Shown here: piece by piece, positions 24,075-35,800 of the stretch
How the letters are laid out: the number at the start of each line of letters is the position of its first letter
Position numbering within the stretch: the first letter of the stretch is position 1
Assembly: GCF_008831285.2 (NCBI RefSeq)
Contig: NC_045142.1
Location: 11,093,952-11,157,951 of the forward strand
Direction: 5' to 3'
DNA length: 64,000 nucleotides
Source of the DNA: Nymphaea colorata
Taxonomy: Eukaryota; Streptophyta; Magnoliopsida; Nymphaeales; Nymphaeaceae
Notes under the pieces: model-generated
Databases searched by the model: none
Seen by the model: the letters and a program-made list of their open reading frames with translations, nothing else
What the model was told of the DNA's origin: nothing
Made by a program: the position numbers and the translations under genes

Positions 24075-27000
24075 ATGGAGAAGAAGACGGCAGTGATCCT
24101 CGCTGTGGAGTTCTTCTGCCTCCTCCTTCCTTGCTTTCATGGTGGCCTTGTTGGCGCAGTCGGGACAGATGACAAGATGGAAGAGTGGGGATATGTTGAA
24201 GTTCGACCAAGTAAGTTATTTCCCGCAATTTTTTACTTAAGTTTCTTCGATGAGTTCATTACACAGAGTTCGATATCAGAAAGGAAAGGAGGAAGTAAAA
24301 TTTTCTTGATGGGATAACTTATTTGATGGTGATCTGTCATCGTCTGTGTGTTCAGAGGCTCACATGTTCTGGTGGTTGTATCGTAGTCCGTACCGCGTGC
24401 AGAATTCAACTGCACCATGGCCCATTGTTCTCTGGCTCCAAGGTGGACCGGTAAGACCAGAAAAGTGATTTCAAGTTCATAAATGCGTGCATGCACACGC
24501 ACGCACACACACACACACAAAAGGGCATGTGCTTGATGTACACGCACACAAACAGATGTGCTTGCGTATATGTGCACGCAGAAAACTGCACGCACGCAAA
24601 CACATTGCACATATGTGCAGATAGACACGCACAAACGCGGTTCTCTTGTCATCTTGATCTTTTGAGCGAATGATAAATTAATTTGGTGCAGACCTGTGGC
24701 CTTTAATATTTAGAGGCATGTCCGGTTGCACGTGAAGGGCTGGCTGGAAAGCTTCACAGAAGTTTCACATGGATAACTTATCTATATTTCACGGTGGAAA
24801 CAGTCTCATCCTTTTGAGGGGCAAAATTTCCCTTCTTTTAGTGTGAATTGGTGCAAAGAAGTGTTTATAGGATGAAAATTTCGTTTTATACTTGATTGAG
24901 GGGATAAGTTATCTTCAAATTCTTCAGACCTGTCGTCCAAGATCTTGGACCAAAATATATCATCCAAAAACTTGGTTACCAAAATGGGGAAATCTGCATA
25001 GCCGCATGCATGACGCACAATTTTAATAATCGGCCTCACATTTGGAAAAGAAGCAAACATGCATAAATTTTATCTTGGGAGTTCACATTAACTGATGTAT
25101 GCGTACAGTATGATCTTTAGTTTTGGTTTAATTGCACCAAGGAATGGCGTGGATCACTGAATAAAAATCACTCGACGAATTTTCCTTGTATGGAATCATT
25201 GTATGCATTTCTTTCAATTCTGTGACATTTTCAAATATGGAATATTGAAAAATCTTTCACATTGAAAGTTAACAAAGTTCATGTCAAAATTAATGCAAGC
25301 AAAGGCAGTACACCATCAGATGAAATACCAAAGGGATATATTGTCTTCTACATCAATTTCTGTGAGTTGAGATACACGTTATGTATGCATGCACATATAC
25401 ATATTCATGCTATCAACTGTGACAATACGTATTCTCTTCATTATCTTTTGGATGTACAAATATATAGGGATCGTCTGGGGTTGGCCTTGGCAATTTCAAA
25501 GAGATTGGACCTTTGGATACAAATTTAAAGCCACGGAACTCCACATGGCTCAGAAAAGCTGATCTCCTGTTTGTGGTAATTGATCTGCTTTATTTGTTTT
25601 CCCTGGTTTTTGAGACACAGCAGCCTCCGATTTACAATGAAAGTTATGAAACTGTAGGATAGCCCAGTTGGTACTGGTTATAGTTTTGTTGAAGAGCAGG
25701 ACTTGGCCGTGAAGACTGATGAAGAAGCTGCCACTGACTTAACCACATTGCTCATCAAACTGTTCAATAATAATGAATCTCTTCAAAGCAGCCCACTATA
25801 TGTGGTTGCTGAATCATATGGTGGGAAACATGCTGCCACACTGGGTTTGGCTGTATATGATGCCATTCAAGCTGGGAAGCTTAAAATGAAACTTGGAGGT
25901 ACTAGAATGGTCTCTCTGTTGCTGTCATGTTCTTTTTAGCAACTATGATGGACATCTTGGCTGAATTGAGAGCTTATAATGTCCTGCTCTTTGAACTTCA
26001 GTACTGTAGAATCGTAGATTGGTATCTCCACGATTAGTCATATGTACACAATTCAGTAAATTCGTTGATGCACCAAGATCTGAGAACTGCATGTTTTCAT
26101 GTTTGTTTGCTTGTTTGCTAGGAGTGTCACTTGGAGACTCATGGATATCCCCTGAAGATTTTGTGGTTAGTAATGTGCACAGCTAAATCAGCAGAAACAA
26201 GTTCAGCACGTGTAAATTTACAGAGAAAGTGTTCTAACTCTGGCGTCTTTTGTAGCTCTCATGGGGACCTTTACTGAAGGACGTCTCCAGATTGGACCTA
26301 AAAACAGCAGAGGAGGCCATCAGGTTTGAACTTATATTATTAGTTTTTTTTGTTCTGCAAATTTTCTGTAACTCTTTTGTTTCTGTTCATAGATAAGAAG
26401 AAATGGTTTTTCCTCATTTGAGAACATTTTTTTAATCTTTACAACAACAGCGGAATTGGAGATTGTCAATGGGAATAACTTATGAAACCAATCATGTTTT
26501 TCAAAAATATTTGGCAGATTATTTTGAACTGGATCCACTCACACTGGTTTAATATGTCTGTCTAAAAGGCTATTCGAAGAAACAATTAGAAAATGAAAAG
26601 ATGCAGAACAAGAGAGGGATAACAATGAAGTAAAAGTTGAGTTAAAGGGTCCAATCGAATCATAATACATGTATTTAATTGTTAAAAATGTAATAGTGAG
26701 CAAGTGCTGTACTTATCCTGAAAAAAATAAAATGGAACTAATTCAGACCAATTTAAAGATAATTGTTTGGGGTTCTGCTTAAACTGATGCTTATGACTTT
26801 CCTTTTGAGAAATGCAAGCTGTGCCATCTGTTCGCAGATAATGTGTTGCACTTAATCTCCTATTGCATATTTCATTGAAGGAGGGCTGCGGATATACAGG
26901 AAACACTTAGCAAAGGACAGTACATGGATGCAGTTTCTCTGTGGTCTGATTTAGAAAATTTTGTTGTTTCTGGCAGTAACAATGTGGTAAGCCATTACCT

Positions 27001-28517
27001 AGTGATCAAACTTCAGCAGTGTATTTGGCAAATAGTGCTTTTTTTAATATCATTTTTGCATCGTTCAATAATTTCCATAAATTCTGATAATATGCAGGAC
27101 CTCTATAATTTTTTGCTTGATTTCGATAATGATCCTGTGACAGCAGCTACAACAGACACATTGACAACTGCATCCAGAGAGCGATACATGAGATACTTGG
27201 AAGAAAAACATGGGAGTCTTTCAGATTTCATGAACACAGTTGTTCGTAAAAAATTGGAAATTATCCCAGAAAATATCCAGTAAATAATTCTTCAAACACA
27301 GAATTGCTTTTCTTTGTCTTGATCTTGGTGATGATGAATTTTTATGTAAAATTTATTCTCGTGCAGGTGGGGAGGACAAGCTGACATTGTCTTCAATTCC
27401 TTGTCCGGGGATTTTATGAAACCAAGGATCAACGAGGTAACTAACAACCAAATCGAAGTTCCAGATTCTCTATCCCAGATATCATTAGTTTTCAGTTGAA
27501 CTATAGTTTCAATTTATTATCTCTAGACGAGCATTTCATTACATGTAAAGTTTCTAAGCTCCTTGTTCATGTACAGGTGGACGAGTTGTTGACAAGAGGA
27601 GTTCAAGTCACTATATACAATGGCCAAGTAATTTTTGCCTTATGCTGTCAAAAACTGAAAATGTTGTAGAAATCACTTTCAATTGGAAAATCTTAGAAAC
27701 CACTTTTTAGGTGCCTTAGCAACAAAGTCCACTGTGGTCTCATTTTTTTATATGATACATTATTATCATTTGCTGAAAATGCTGACATCCTGGGACAAAT
27801 GTTTCATGATGACTTACATTTTCTGACTGATACTCAAAAGAGTTTCATGGTCTTGGTGGCCATAACAATTTAAATATCTTGGTCTCCCATTGCTTTCCTT
27901 TCGCTGTTAGAGTGTTTTATTGATTTCTGCTTCTGCAGCTTGATCTCATCTGTTCAACCAAGGGAACTGAAGCATGGGTTCAAAAGCTGAAGTAAATTTT
28001 TGTCCCCTTCTTTCCCTGATTTAGTATTATCATGTTCTAGTTCATGGTAAATCTGTTTTCAGGTTGCTAGAAGTTGAAGCAAAGTTCTTTTTCCTTGCTT
28101 CTCAGGTTTAGTATTATCATGTACCAGTTTATATATATTAAATCTACTATTCGGTTGCTAGGTGGAAGGGGCTGAATGATTTCAACAGTAGTAACAGGAC
28201 CGCTCTTTACTGTGACCAAGGAGATCCAACAAAGGGATTTTACAAGTCTAATCAAAATTTACATTTTTACTGGATCCTGGGTGCAGGACACTTTGTAAGA
28301 ACACCTTCACTCTTGTTCCAATACCATTTTCTAATGTATCTGCTGCTCATATGGTTTAGTTTTTCTAATCTCGAATTTTCATAAGTATTATTTTTCATTA
28401 TGCTATCAGTTTGGTGAGGCTGTACTCATTTCACATGGATCTTTTCAGGTACCCCTTGATCAGCCCTGCATAGCACTGAAGATGATTGGGGACATCACTC
28501 ATTCTCCTGCTTCATGA
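24075..28517 (+). CDS. Serine carboxypeptidase-like protein, SCPL51 type (gene A)
   Basis: Peptidase family S10 member expected in the secretory pathway (vacuole or cell wall); the physiological substrate is unknown. Exons by GT/AG and frame: 24075-24210, 24356-24450, 25468-25575, 25658-25898, 26122-26165, 26256-26323, 26881-26986, 27098-27279, 27367-27436, 27577-27627, 27939-27991, 28162-28294, 28449-28517. They join to 451 residues, close to the about 460 of Arabidopsis SCPL51. Residues 1 to about 26 form a signal peptide (hydrophobic VILAVEFFCLLLPCF). The oxyanion region is WLQGGPGSSGVG. The triad is Ser166 in VAESYGGK, Asp369 in NGQLDLIC and His428 in GAGHFVPLDQP. No stop or frameshift was found. 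GGPGSS lacks the Cys of the better-known GGPGCSS form, as is usual in this subgroup. It is one of a duplicated pair. Confidence 0.93.
27992..28161 (+). repeat. Tandem duplication inside the second-last but one intron of gene A
   Basis: Within the intron before exon 12 the phrase TTTAGTATTATCATGT recurs (about 28020 and 28108), each time followed about 40-50 bases on by CGGTTGCTAG or CAGGTTGCTAG. Gene B has a single copy (TTTAGCATTATTGTTTTC, then TTTCTAG). The duplication leaves an extra potential acceptor at about 28063. Confidence 0.65.
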
Positions 28518-28668
28518 AGTATATCAGACACCATACGCAAGCAATTATTGATTTAATAGAGGCATTGAATTTGGTAGAAAAGAAGAGGTTCTGAATCAGT
28601 AAACAGACTAGATATATGAAAGAAGCGGCTGGCTTGAAAGGGAAAAGTTCCGTCAAGTTGAAGGCTGA

Positions 28669-28674
28669 AATAAA
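28669..28674 (+). other. Possible polyadenylation signal of gene A
   Basis: AATAAA about 150 bases after the stop codon, within 3' sequence conserved with gene B. In gene B the same place reads GAAAAAAAG, so the hexamer is not shared. Confidence 0.35.
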
Positions 28675-28929
28675 ACATCATGTTGGTGAAATGATATTAG
28701 ATCCTGATTCTTCTAAAGGAATAGAATAAGTTACAAAATTGTGAGTTAGTTGCAATTCTTAAACATTTTTTGTGTTTTTAGTTGGAAAAGCATCAGAAAG
28801 AGATTGGTATTTAAGCTTTTGATCGTCATACCACTGAAATCTCTTCTCTCGTCATACCACTGAAATCTCTTCTCATCAAAGAGATGGCAGACACTGCTCG
28901 AACTGTGAGATTGGAATGGTTTCATATCT

Positions 28930-30857
28930 GAATATGCTGCAGGCAAAAATACACTAGGAAAATGTCCACTTTCTCATTCAGTTATAGTTTTCCTGACAGT
29001 GCATAAAGAATGGACCAAAAAGCCAATATTTAGTCGAAATATCAACTTTATATAATTCTATCAAGCACATGATACGGGCTGTTACCTATAAGTACTCTAT
29101 ACAAGGGTGAGATTTATGGAAATTGAATCATTATTGAACAAAAGCACCAAGTTAAATCTGTGCCCATATCTGACTAAGTTTGAATACATGCATGAGAGAA
29201 GTGATTTGGGCTGGCGACCTTTCAAGTCTAGGAGCATTTATAATAGAGGCATGTACCCCTTTATGAATATCATCGACTACGAATATAGGTATTGTTTTTA
29301 CACATAAGCTCATTGGCGTTGGAGCAAAGGTGACAAGCAAGAACCCAAACTTAGTGCTGAACCAAGATAGTATGTGCTGTAGAAGCATCTTTGAATTAAT
29401 TTGAAAACCTTTAACGTGAAGGGACTCGAGAGCCTGATGCCTAAAAGGTGTTTGACAAAAAGAACATCATGTCCTTGGAACACATGTTCCTACAACACAT
29501 CCAAAGGTGTTTGATAAAAAGAACATCATGTCCTTGGAACACGTGTTCCTACAAAACACGGTTAAAAAACATGATTTTCTTATTTCAAGAGCTAGTGTAA
29601 ATGTAGATGTAACTTTTAAATTTAGCAATTTCAATGTTAGGCATAATCGTACGTACCCTTTTTTTTTTTAAACAAGTGTTCTTAAACATGTTTTTCAATA
29701 GTACTGTGTTCTTACCAAGTGGCCACCAAGAAGCCACAATTTTACTTATGGCACCGCAAATGTTGCTTCTGCGGAATGCACGAATCAGGTTATCTGCCCT
29801 ACTGATGCAAGAAATTTTCGTGTCACAGTATGGTTAATGACAAAAACACTCCTGGTTAATAAACAAAAAACTTTTTGTAGGGACACCAAAAAAGTTAAAA
29901 GACTAAAAAGGACATGTCAGAAATTTTGCATAGCTAGGACGACTATGGTTTACCAAAATCTTAGGGGACCACGAAAGGTTTGTTCATGGCTTTATCGGAT
30001 CATTGGTTTGAGGAGACGCTTATACCTAGAGATGTCAAGGGATCAAATTTATATCAAACGAACTGCTTTTAATAAGTCGGATGTGGACAAAAAAAGTTTA
30101 ACATCCAATAAGAAGTTATAATGATTTATTTTTAAGAAATGATATTCAACTTGGATTCACATTCAGATTTGGTCTTAAAGCATGCGGTCGGAAAACAAGC
30201 ATGCCAGCTAAATGTTTTCCTATGTTTGATATTCTATAGCAAAATATTGGGCTGGGCGATGGGGCTGTCGAGAGCATAGGCTGACAGCGAATCCTTCGTA
30301 AAAAGGTTTGAAGGTCTTATAATTTGTTTTCACATCTCTTTATTCTTTTTTTGTAGTTCTTACATGGCCCCCACTCCTTCCTCTTCATTGTTACAACGAA
30401 TAAAAACCAATATTTATACATATGAAAATATACTTTATGCAAAAAATGAAATTGTCAAAATTAGGTTGAGTGACTGAGTTGACCTAATGAATCCCGAGTC
30501 AATGGGTTCATCTTTCCAGATGGAAACAATCAGAGTGCAGGCCATATTATGACTCAGTCAAGCCAATCCTCCACAAGAATCACAGTAGCCATCCAGATTT
30601 TGCATTCTTGGACCATATATCAGATATTACATTTATAATTTTTCTTTTTTTGGGTTAGGGCGCTTTTCATTCCTTTTTATAGCTTATTCAAAGCTCCTTT
30701 ATCTCCTTTCTTTATTTTGAATATAGGATCAAGTAATAAACAAGAAGGAGCTTGAGCATTTTTTAGTCCTACATTAAAAGACTGATATATTACACATATG
30801 TATAATAATGTATATGCATATGTAAAATACAAGTTTCCGTAATATATTTACTACAAT

Positions 30858-30908
<51 letters not shown>

Positions 30909-31220
30909 TTTATATGTAATGTACTGAAAATTTGATATAACATGTGGTTTTCATATCATTCATAAGTACATTTATACATGCAATGTGCACACTTAGATAA
31001 TGTCTATCGATGACTCGGTTGAACTGCCTTTGATGGCCAAAACTCGGACCATTCAGGCCTGTTCATCTCATCACTTGTTGTGGTCATGAAAATTGCTGTG
31101 TTTTTCCATTTTTTGGACCAGGTTGAGGACCAAGTACTCAGTCAGGTCAACTCGGTTGACATGGTTCGGTTTTTAAACATTGGAAACAAGGTAAGAGGGT
31201 GGCTGCGTGTGGGTTTAAAT
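28930..31220. other. Intergenic DNA after gene A, no gene seen
   Basis: Similarity to the 3' side of gene B stops near 28930. Beyond this lie a 59-bp tandem duplication (29444-29560), (TA)n runs at about 30858-30906 and a stretch at about 31000-31190 with ACTCGGTTGAC-like phrases often seen in plant repeats. No exon chain is visible. Confidence 0.4.
29444..29561. repeat. 59-bp tandem duplication with palindromes
   Basis: Copies at 29444 and 29503 share AAAGGTGTTTGA and AAAAAGAACATCATGTCCTT. Each holds a perfect palindrome, GGAACACATGTTCC in the first and GGAACACGTGTTCC in the second. Confidence 0.9.
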
Positions 31221-31674
31221 TGAAAGATGTTGATTGCAAGCAAATGAATCAACTGTTGAGTTAAACAGAAATAAAATAACTGTATTTATGACTCAGCCCA
31301 ACCAAACAAAGAAGGTCCCTACACCCTTTATATGTGGATGGGAGAAAGACCTTGGGTTAGGACCCAAGCAAAGCAACTTGGACACAGCTCGATCCAAATA
31401 CATACAGATCAAAGTTCAAATACAAATAAGTATCCAAAATAAAGTATACCAAAACTACAAGCCAAGACACGGTTCAAGCTAGCGAAGGAATATAAGCACA
31501 CCGTCGTTGCCCCTTCGTTAACCTTGAGGATCTATGTAGAGGTGCTCCATCTCAACTATGCTATAAATCTATAGTGGATCAACTGTTGGGGCACATAACA
31601 TGCATTGGAGCATGTGGGACTCGAGTCATGGAACCAGAACCAAGCACATGTGGATCTGGTCCTGCTCTGCATCA
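31221..31674 (-). repeat. 3' LTR of the gypsy remnant
   Basis: Aligns with 32982-33413 over its length with many substitutions. It lies downstream, in - strand direction, of the integrase C-terminal region. Confidence 0.7.
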
Positions 31675-32960
31675 TTCGCCCCTCATTGGAGAGAAGGTGT
31701 CTCCCACGAATCATTGTCACTAGAGTAGGGGAACATACCAAAGATGTTGAAAAGTGGTGAAATGTGTCAATCCTCAGAAAGCTCAAGTAGGTAAGCATTC
31801 ATCCATAAACGACAAAGGATCTAATAGCTTATTGTAGGTTCCAACAGAACATCGTTCATGACTAAGGTAGACTAAGACAAGTTGATCAACTTCAGAATTA
31901 ACATTTTGGCGACCTTGATCAACATAGAAATTGTAGGTTTCGTAACTCTCTTGGAGCTTTTGTTTAGCTTGACTATGAATGTTGCACATATATTCAATAG
32001 CATCATGTTGTAGGTGCATGATCTCCAATACTAGGGGCAGGTCAACAACATGATTTTTGGATTGACCATATATCACGTGGAAAAGAGTCCTAGTGGATTA
32101 GTTGACTGAATCCTTGCAGGCAAATTCAGTTTGAGTTAGCAAAAAGTCTCCAATTTTGGTATTCTCCCCTACGAGACACTGAAGTAGGTTTCTTAAAGTT
32201 CTACTTCTATTTGACCATCGGTCTATGGGTGGTAATTGCCACTAAATTGAAGTTTAGGCTTTAGCAAAGGCTATGGAGAATGCCAAAAGTGACTCAAAAA
32301 CCTCGTATCTCAATCTGATGTGATTGAAAGAGGAAGTTTATGAAATCCTGCAACATATCTAAAAAATAGTAAGATGCAACTAATGACACATCTGTTGTCT
32401 GCTTGCAAGAACAAAAATTGCCATTTAGAAAATCGACCCAAAACCACCATTACATAGTCCACTTCATAAACTGTTTTAGGAAGTCCAACAATAAAGTCCA
32501 CAAGCAACATGATCCCATGATCAATAATGGGCAAAAGAGTATATAGCCTACTGTTTTGACTATGCCCTTTCACAATTTGGTACGACAACATTGGGCAAAC
32601 TTGACAACGTCTCTCCTCATCATGGGCCACTAATAACAATCTTCCAATAAAGAACATGCTTTAATCTGACCAAAATGTCCTGACATTCCACCATCATGAA
32701 GTTCTCAAACAAGCTGTATTTGCAATGAGAATTGAGGAATACACAACTTATTCTAATGAAAGAGGTAGCCATTATAGATGAAAAATGGAAGTTCAGTTGC
32801 AATGGTGTGGCTGAACACTCGACCCAGATTTGACTGAAATCTAGATCAGAATGAAACATGTTTTTGCAGCTTTCGAATTCTACTACTTCCACAAACATGG
32901 CATTAAGAGATTGTTCATCCTACTAAGGATATTTGTCCACATATCTTGTAGAGTATAACA
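31675..32960 (-). pseudogene. Gypsy integrase fragment
   Basis: Reading on the - strand, the order is a zinc-binding-like linker (about 32660-32900), CQVCPMLSYQIVKGHSQN and then LLVDFIVGLPKT (about 32490-32600), and FSKWQFLFLQ and LPLSITSD (about 32310-32420). The C-terminal module IYGQSKNHVVDLPLV and then QLVLVYLSHERCSVGTYNKL follows (about 31830-32076). These match the Ty3/gypsy integrase core and its GPY/F-type end. Stops and frame changes separate the blocks. Confidence 0.85.
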
Positions 32961-32981
32961 CTTACAAAGGCTACAAAAGAT

Positions 32982-33413
32982 TGAAGTATGAAACTAAAAA
33001 CTTAAAGAACTGCATTTCTGATTCAATCAACTAAACAAAAGGAGGTCCCCATGCCGTTTATATATCGATGGGAGAGGAATCTTGGGTTAGGACCCAAGCA
33101 AAGCAACTTAGATCAGACTAGATCCAAATACGTATGAATCAAAGTTGAAATACAAATAAGAATCCAAAACAAAATAATCCAAAACTACAAGCCAAAATGC
33201 AGTTCAAGCTGGTGAAGGACTATAAGCATGCCATTGTTGCTCCTTCATTAGCCTTTAGGATCTACGCAGAGGTGAGCCATGTCGAATGTGCTCTAAATCT
33301 ATAGTAGATTCAACTGTTAGGACTTCATAACCTGCACCCTAGAGCTTTGATTTGGAACTCCAGTCGTGGAACCAGAACCAGTCACATAGTAGATCCGGTC
33401 CAGGTTGGCATCA
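32982..33413 (-). repeat. 5' LTR of the gypsy remnant
   Basis: Second copy of the LTR-like repeat. No primer binding site is visible beside it, as expected if the deletion removed the adjoining leader. Confidence 0.65.
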
Positions 33414-33634
33414 AATGCTTTATACATTTCTGCATAATTTCTGAGTTTGAAGAGGAAGGCCCTTATGTCCTTATGAAAAGGGTGCTTGTGGGCCATCAGT
33501 TGGCTGAAGCATTGGGCATATGGGTGGTCTCTAATCAGCATAGCATGGCTTGGTTGATTACAGGCAAAGCTGGAAGGGAGAGGCAACAGAAGAAGCCTCT
33601 CTGTCCTTGTAGATAGATCTGGTAATGGTAACAA
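33414..33634 (-). other. Unidentified exon-like open frame next to the gypsy LTR
   Basis: The - strand frame reads SHAMLIRDHPYAQCFSQLM and then HKDIRAFLFKLRNYAEMYK before entering the repeat. The composition is that of a globular protein and unlike the low-complexity frames around it. I do not recognise the family. It may be an exon of a host gene broken by the retroelement, or part of a transposon I cannot name. Confidence 0.35.
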
Positions 33635-33899
33635 GTTAACGATTTACAGGAGAGATCCTTCCATGGAGGTAGCATTTGTGCTCCTCACAGAGTGATCTGT
33701 GGTTTTTACCTTTGCTTCTTTTATGTTTCGGCAATCATTATTCGGTAATGGGCTGGAACCAAACCTCTTTTACAGTCCTTGGGCTTGCTTTGCCTTTTTT
33801 CGCACTTGTCTAGATGGGGTATGAATCTGATAGGGCCCAGTTCGCACACCTGTCAACCTTCTTTTTTTCTCTCTCCTACCTCTCAATCTATCGTTTTCC

Positions 33900-33942
<43 letters not shown>

Positions 33943-34980
33943 TGTTCTACACCCACCACCGGCACATGAGGGCAGTAGGTTCTTACTGCTCATATAAGTT
34001 AATATTGTGACTTATCTCTCCTTTTTTTTCATTTTGTAAGCTGGTAATGGCCAATATGTCTATTTAAACTCTTAAACTTGCACTTTTTGTGCATGATTTG
34101 TGATTGAATATTGTAGCTCGTAGTGCTTCTTTTAGCCAATAAGTTGTACTGTCTTCCTTCAATTTCTTTGTATCCCTAATTTTTTATGATGGCCGAGCAG
34201 TCCACTCAGCTATTTCTAAATCTTCGATGGGCATCCTACCTCATAGATTCTCCCTATTCGAAGAAGCTTCACATTTGAAATTAGCAGCTCATGCCTAGCA
34301 CTCACGCTCCATTTTGCCGCCTTTTACGCTATCATAGTATGCATACATTCAATGACTTCAGGCTTCCTCACCCTTGTCTTTTCTAGTAGCACTATCACAA
34401 CAGGAGACATTGTGGAATCCCCACTCAGTCAGGTCTATCAGCCTTGACCTTGTTCTTGAGCTACTATTGACCCCTACTCAACATACACATGCTACAACGA
34501 CAAAGAGATCTAGAGGGAGCTATTCACTTTTACAATCCTAAATGCTAAGCTTTTGCTACGGATTCCATGCCATAGCTATAGCTATAGCCCTTCTTGACAT
34601 GTCAGTCACACTTGGCATCACTGAGAGTCTATCCTTGTGCTGCTGTGCATGTGAGTATTGAAGCCGCACTCATGTGTGTTGGGTGCCTTGTTTCAGCCTT
34701 ACACACTCTACTATCCTGGAGCATGCCAGCGTTGGCACATCTGGATATGTCGAATGCCTAGTGTTGAAGCCTCATTTGGGTTATCTTCCTTGCCATTCCT
34801 CTAGCAACATAATTGTGCTACCCTAGCATTCTTCGGCATCCTACACACATTGAAAAACTTCAGTTTTGTAAATATGTGGGACAAGTTCTAGATGTAGACT
34901 AGTCAATAGATTAACCTATGGAGTCCCAAGAGTGAGATCAATCCTCACACCTGGTAAATTTATGAAATCCTTTGTTCTTT
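33635..34980. other. Intergenic DNA with compound microsatellite, no gene seen
   Basis: A (CT)n(CA)n microsatellite lies at about 33899-33942. The rest holds no protein I can recognise. The 14-bp phrase ATGGAGTCCCAAGA occurs both at 34919 and at 35037, just before and at the first Met of the Copia 2 gag. Confidence 0.4.
33899..33942. repeat. (CT)n(CA)n compound microsatellite
   Basis: About 11 CT units followed directly by about 11 CA units. Confidence 0.92.
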
Positions 34981-35036
34981 AGTGTGCATGTCATTGTTGC
35001 TTCTTCTTCCTATGGAGCAGTCAACTAGAATCGGTC

Positions 35037-35800
35037 ATGGAGTCCCAAGAACTTGTACAGTTCATTGACGGGATGTTTCCCCCTCCTCTAGAGACTATTG
35101 TGAAGGACAGCAAGAGTGAAGCTAATACAGATTTTGTTATCTGGAAGAGATCTGATCATCTGGCTTTAAGCTGGATCAAAGTCACTATTTCAGAACCTGT
35201 CCTGAGGCAAATCGTGTCTAGCAAATCGACACATGAAGTATGGAAAACACTGAAAAAGTCTTTCGGTTCTCAATCACAGTTGAGAATAATGTTGTTGAGA
35301 AAGGAACTACACTTCATTCAAAAAGGAAATATGGATATGCAAACCTATCTGGAACGAATCAAGTTCCTTGCAGGTACGTTAGTCGTGGTAGGACTAGACA
35401 CAAATGACAGTGATCTTGTTCAGATAACAATGAACGGTTACCATTGAATATGAAAGCTTTATTACTCTCATTAGTGCTAACTCTTTAAATGCCTCAATTA
35501 CATTTTCTGAGTTATTCCATCTCCTACTCACTCAAGAGAAGAGACTTACCACAGGCTGAAAATTAGGTTGCTTTTAATACATTTCGAGGACGTGGTAGAG
35601 GCTGAGCCAACTTCAGGGGTCGGAAGGAGGTCGATTCCAAGGATGATGAAGACAGGGATTTCTTCCTGTCCAGCCTCAACCACAACATGAAAATCCAAAC
35701 AACAATGCAGGAAATGGAAATAACTCTCGAACAGTCATAACATGCCAATATTGTAGACGGAAGGGGCATTCGTCAAAGACATGTTATGATATGCCGCACG
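35037..35800 (+). pseudogene. Copia 2 gag
   Basis: UBN2-type capsid signatures run from ATG 35037: WKRSDHLALSWI, STHEVWKTLKKSFGSQS and LERIKFLAGTLV. The frame closes at 35445 and continues shifted towards a zinc knuckle CQYCRRKGHSSKTC (CX2CX4HX4C, about 35742-35783). The body is therefore broken by at least two frameshifts. Confidence 0.85.

Larger units (their letters stand above)
31221..33413 (-). mobile_element. Internally deleted Ty3/gypsy retroelement
   Basis: Two direct repeats of about 430-450 bp (about 31221-31674 and 32982-33413) flank a gypsy pol remnant on the - strand. I take them as LTRs. They share long phrases such as CTTGGGTTAGGACCCAAGC and AAAACTACAAGCCAA. The right copy is joined almost directly to the RNase H/integrase junction, so gag, protease and reverse transcriptase have been lost. 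No clear 5-bp target duplication was seen, so the outer ends are approximate. Confidence 0.75.

Noticed and set aside
30998-31195. Possible transposon with ACTCGGTTGAC phrases
   Set aside because: The phrases recall common plant repeats, but no ends or target duplication could be defined, so it is mentioned only in the intergenic entry.
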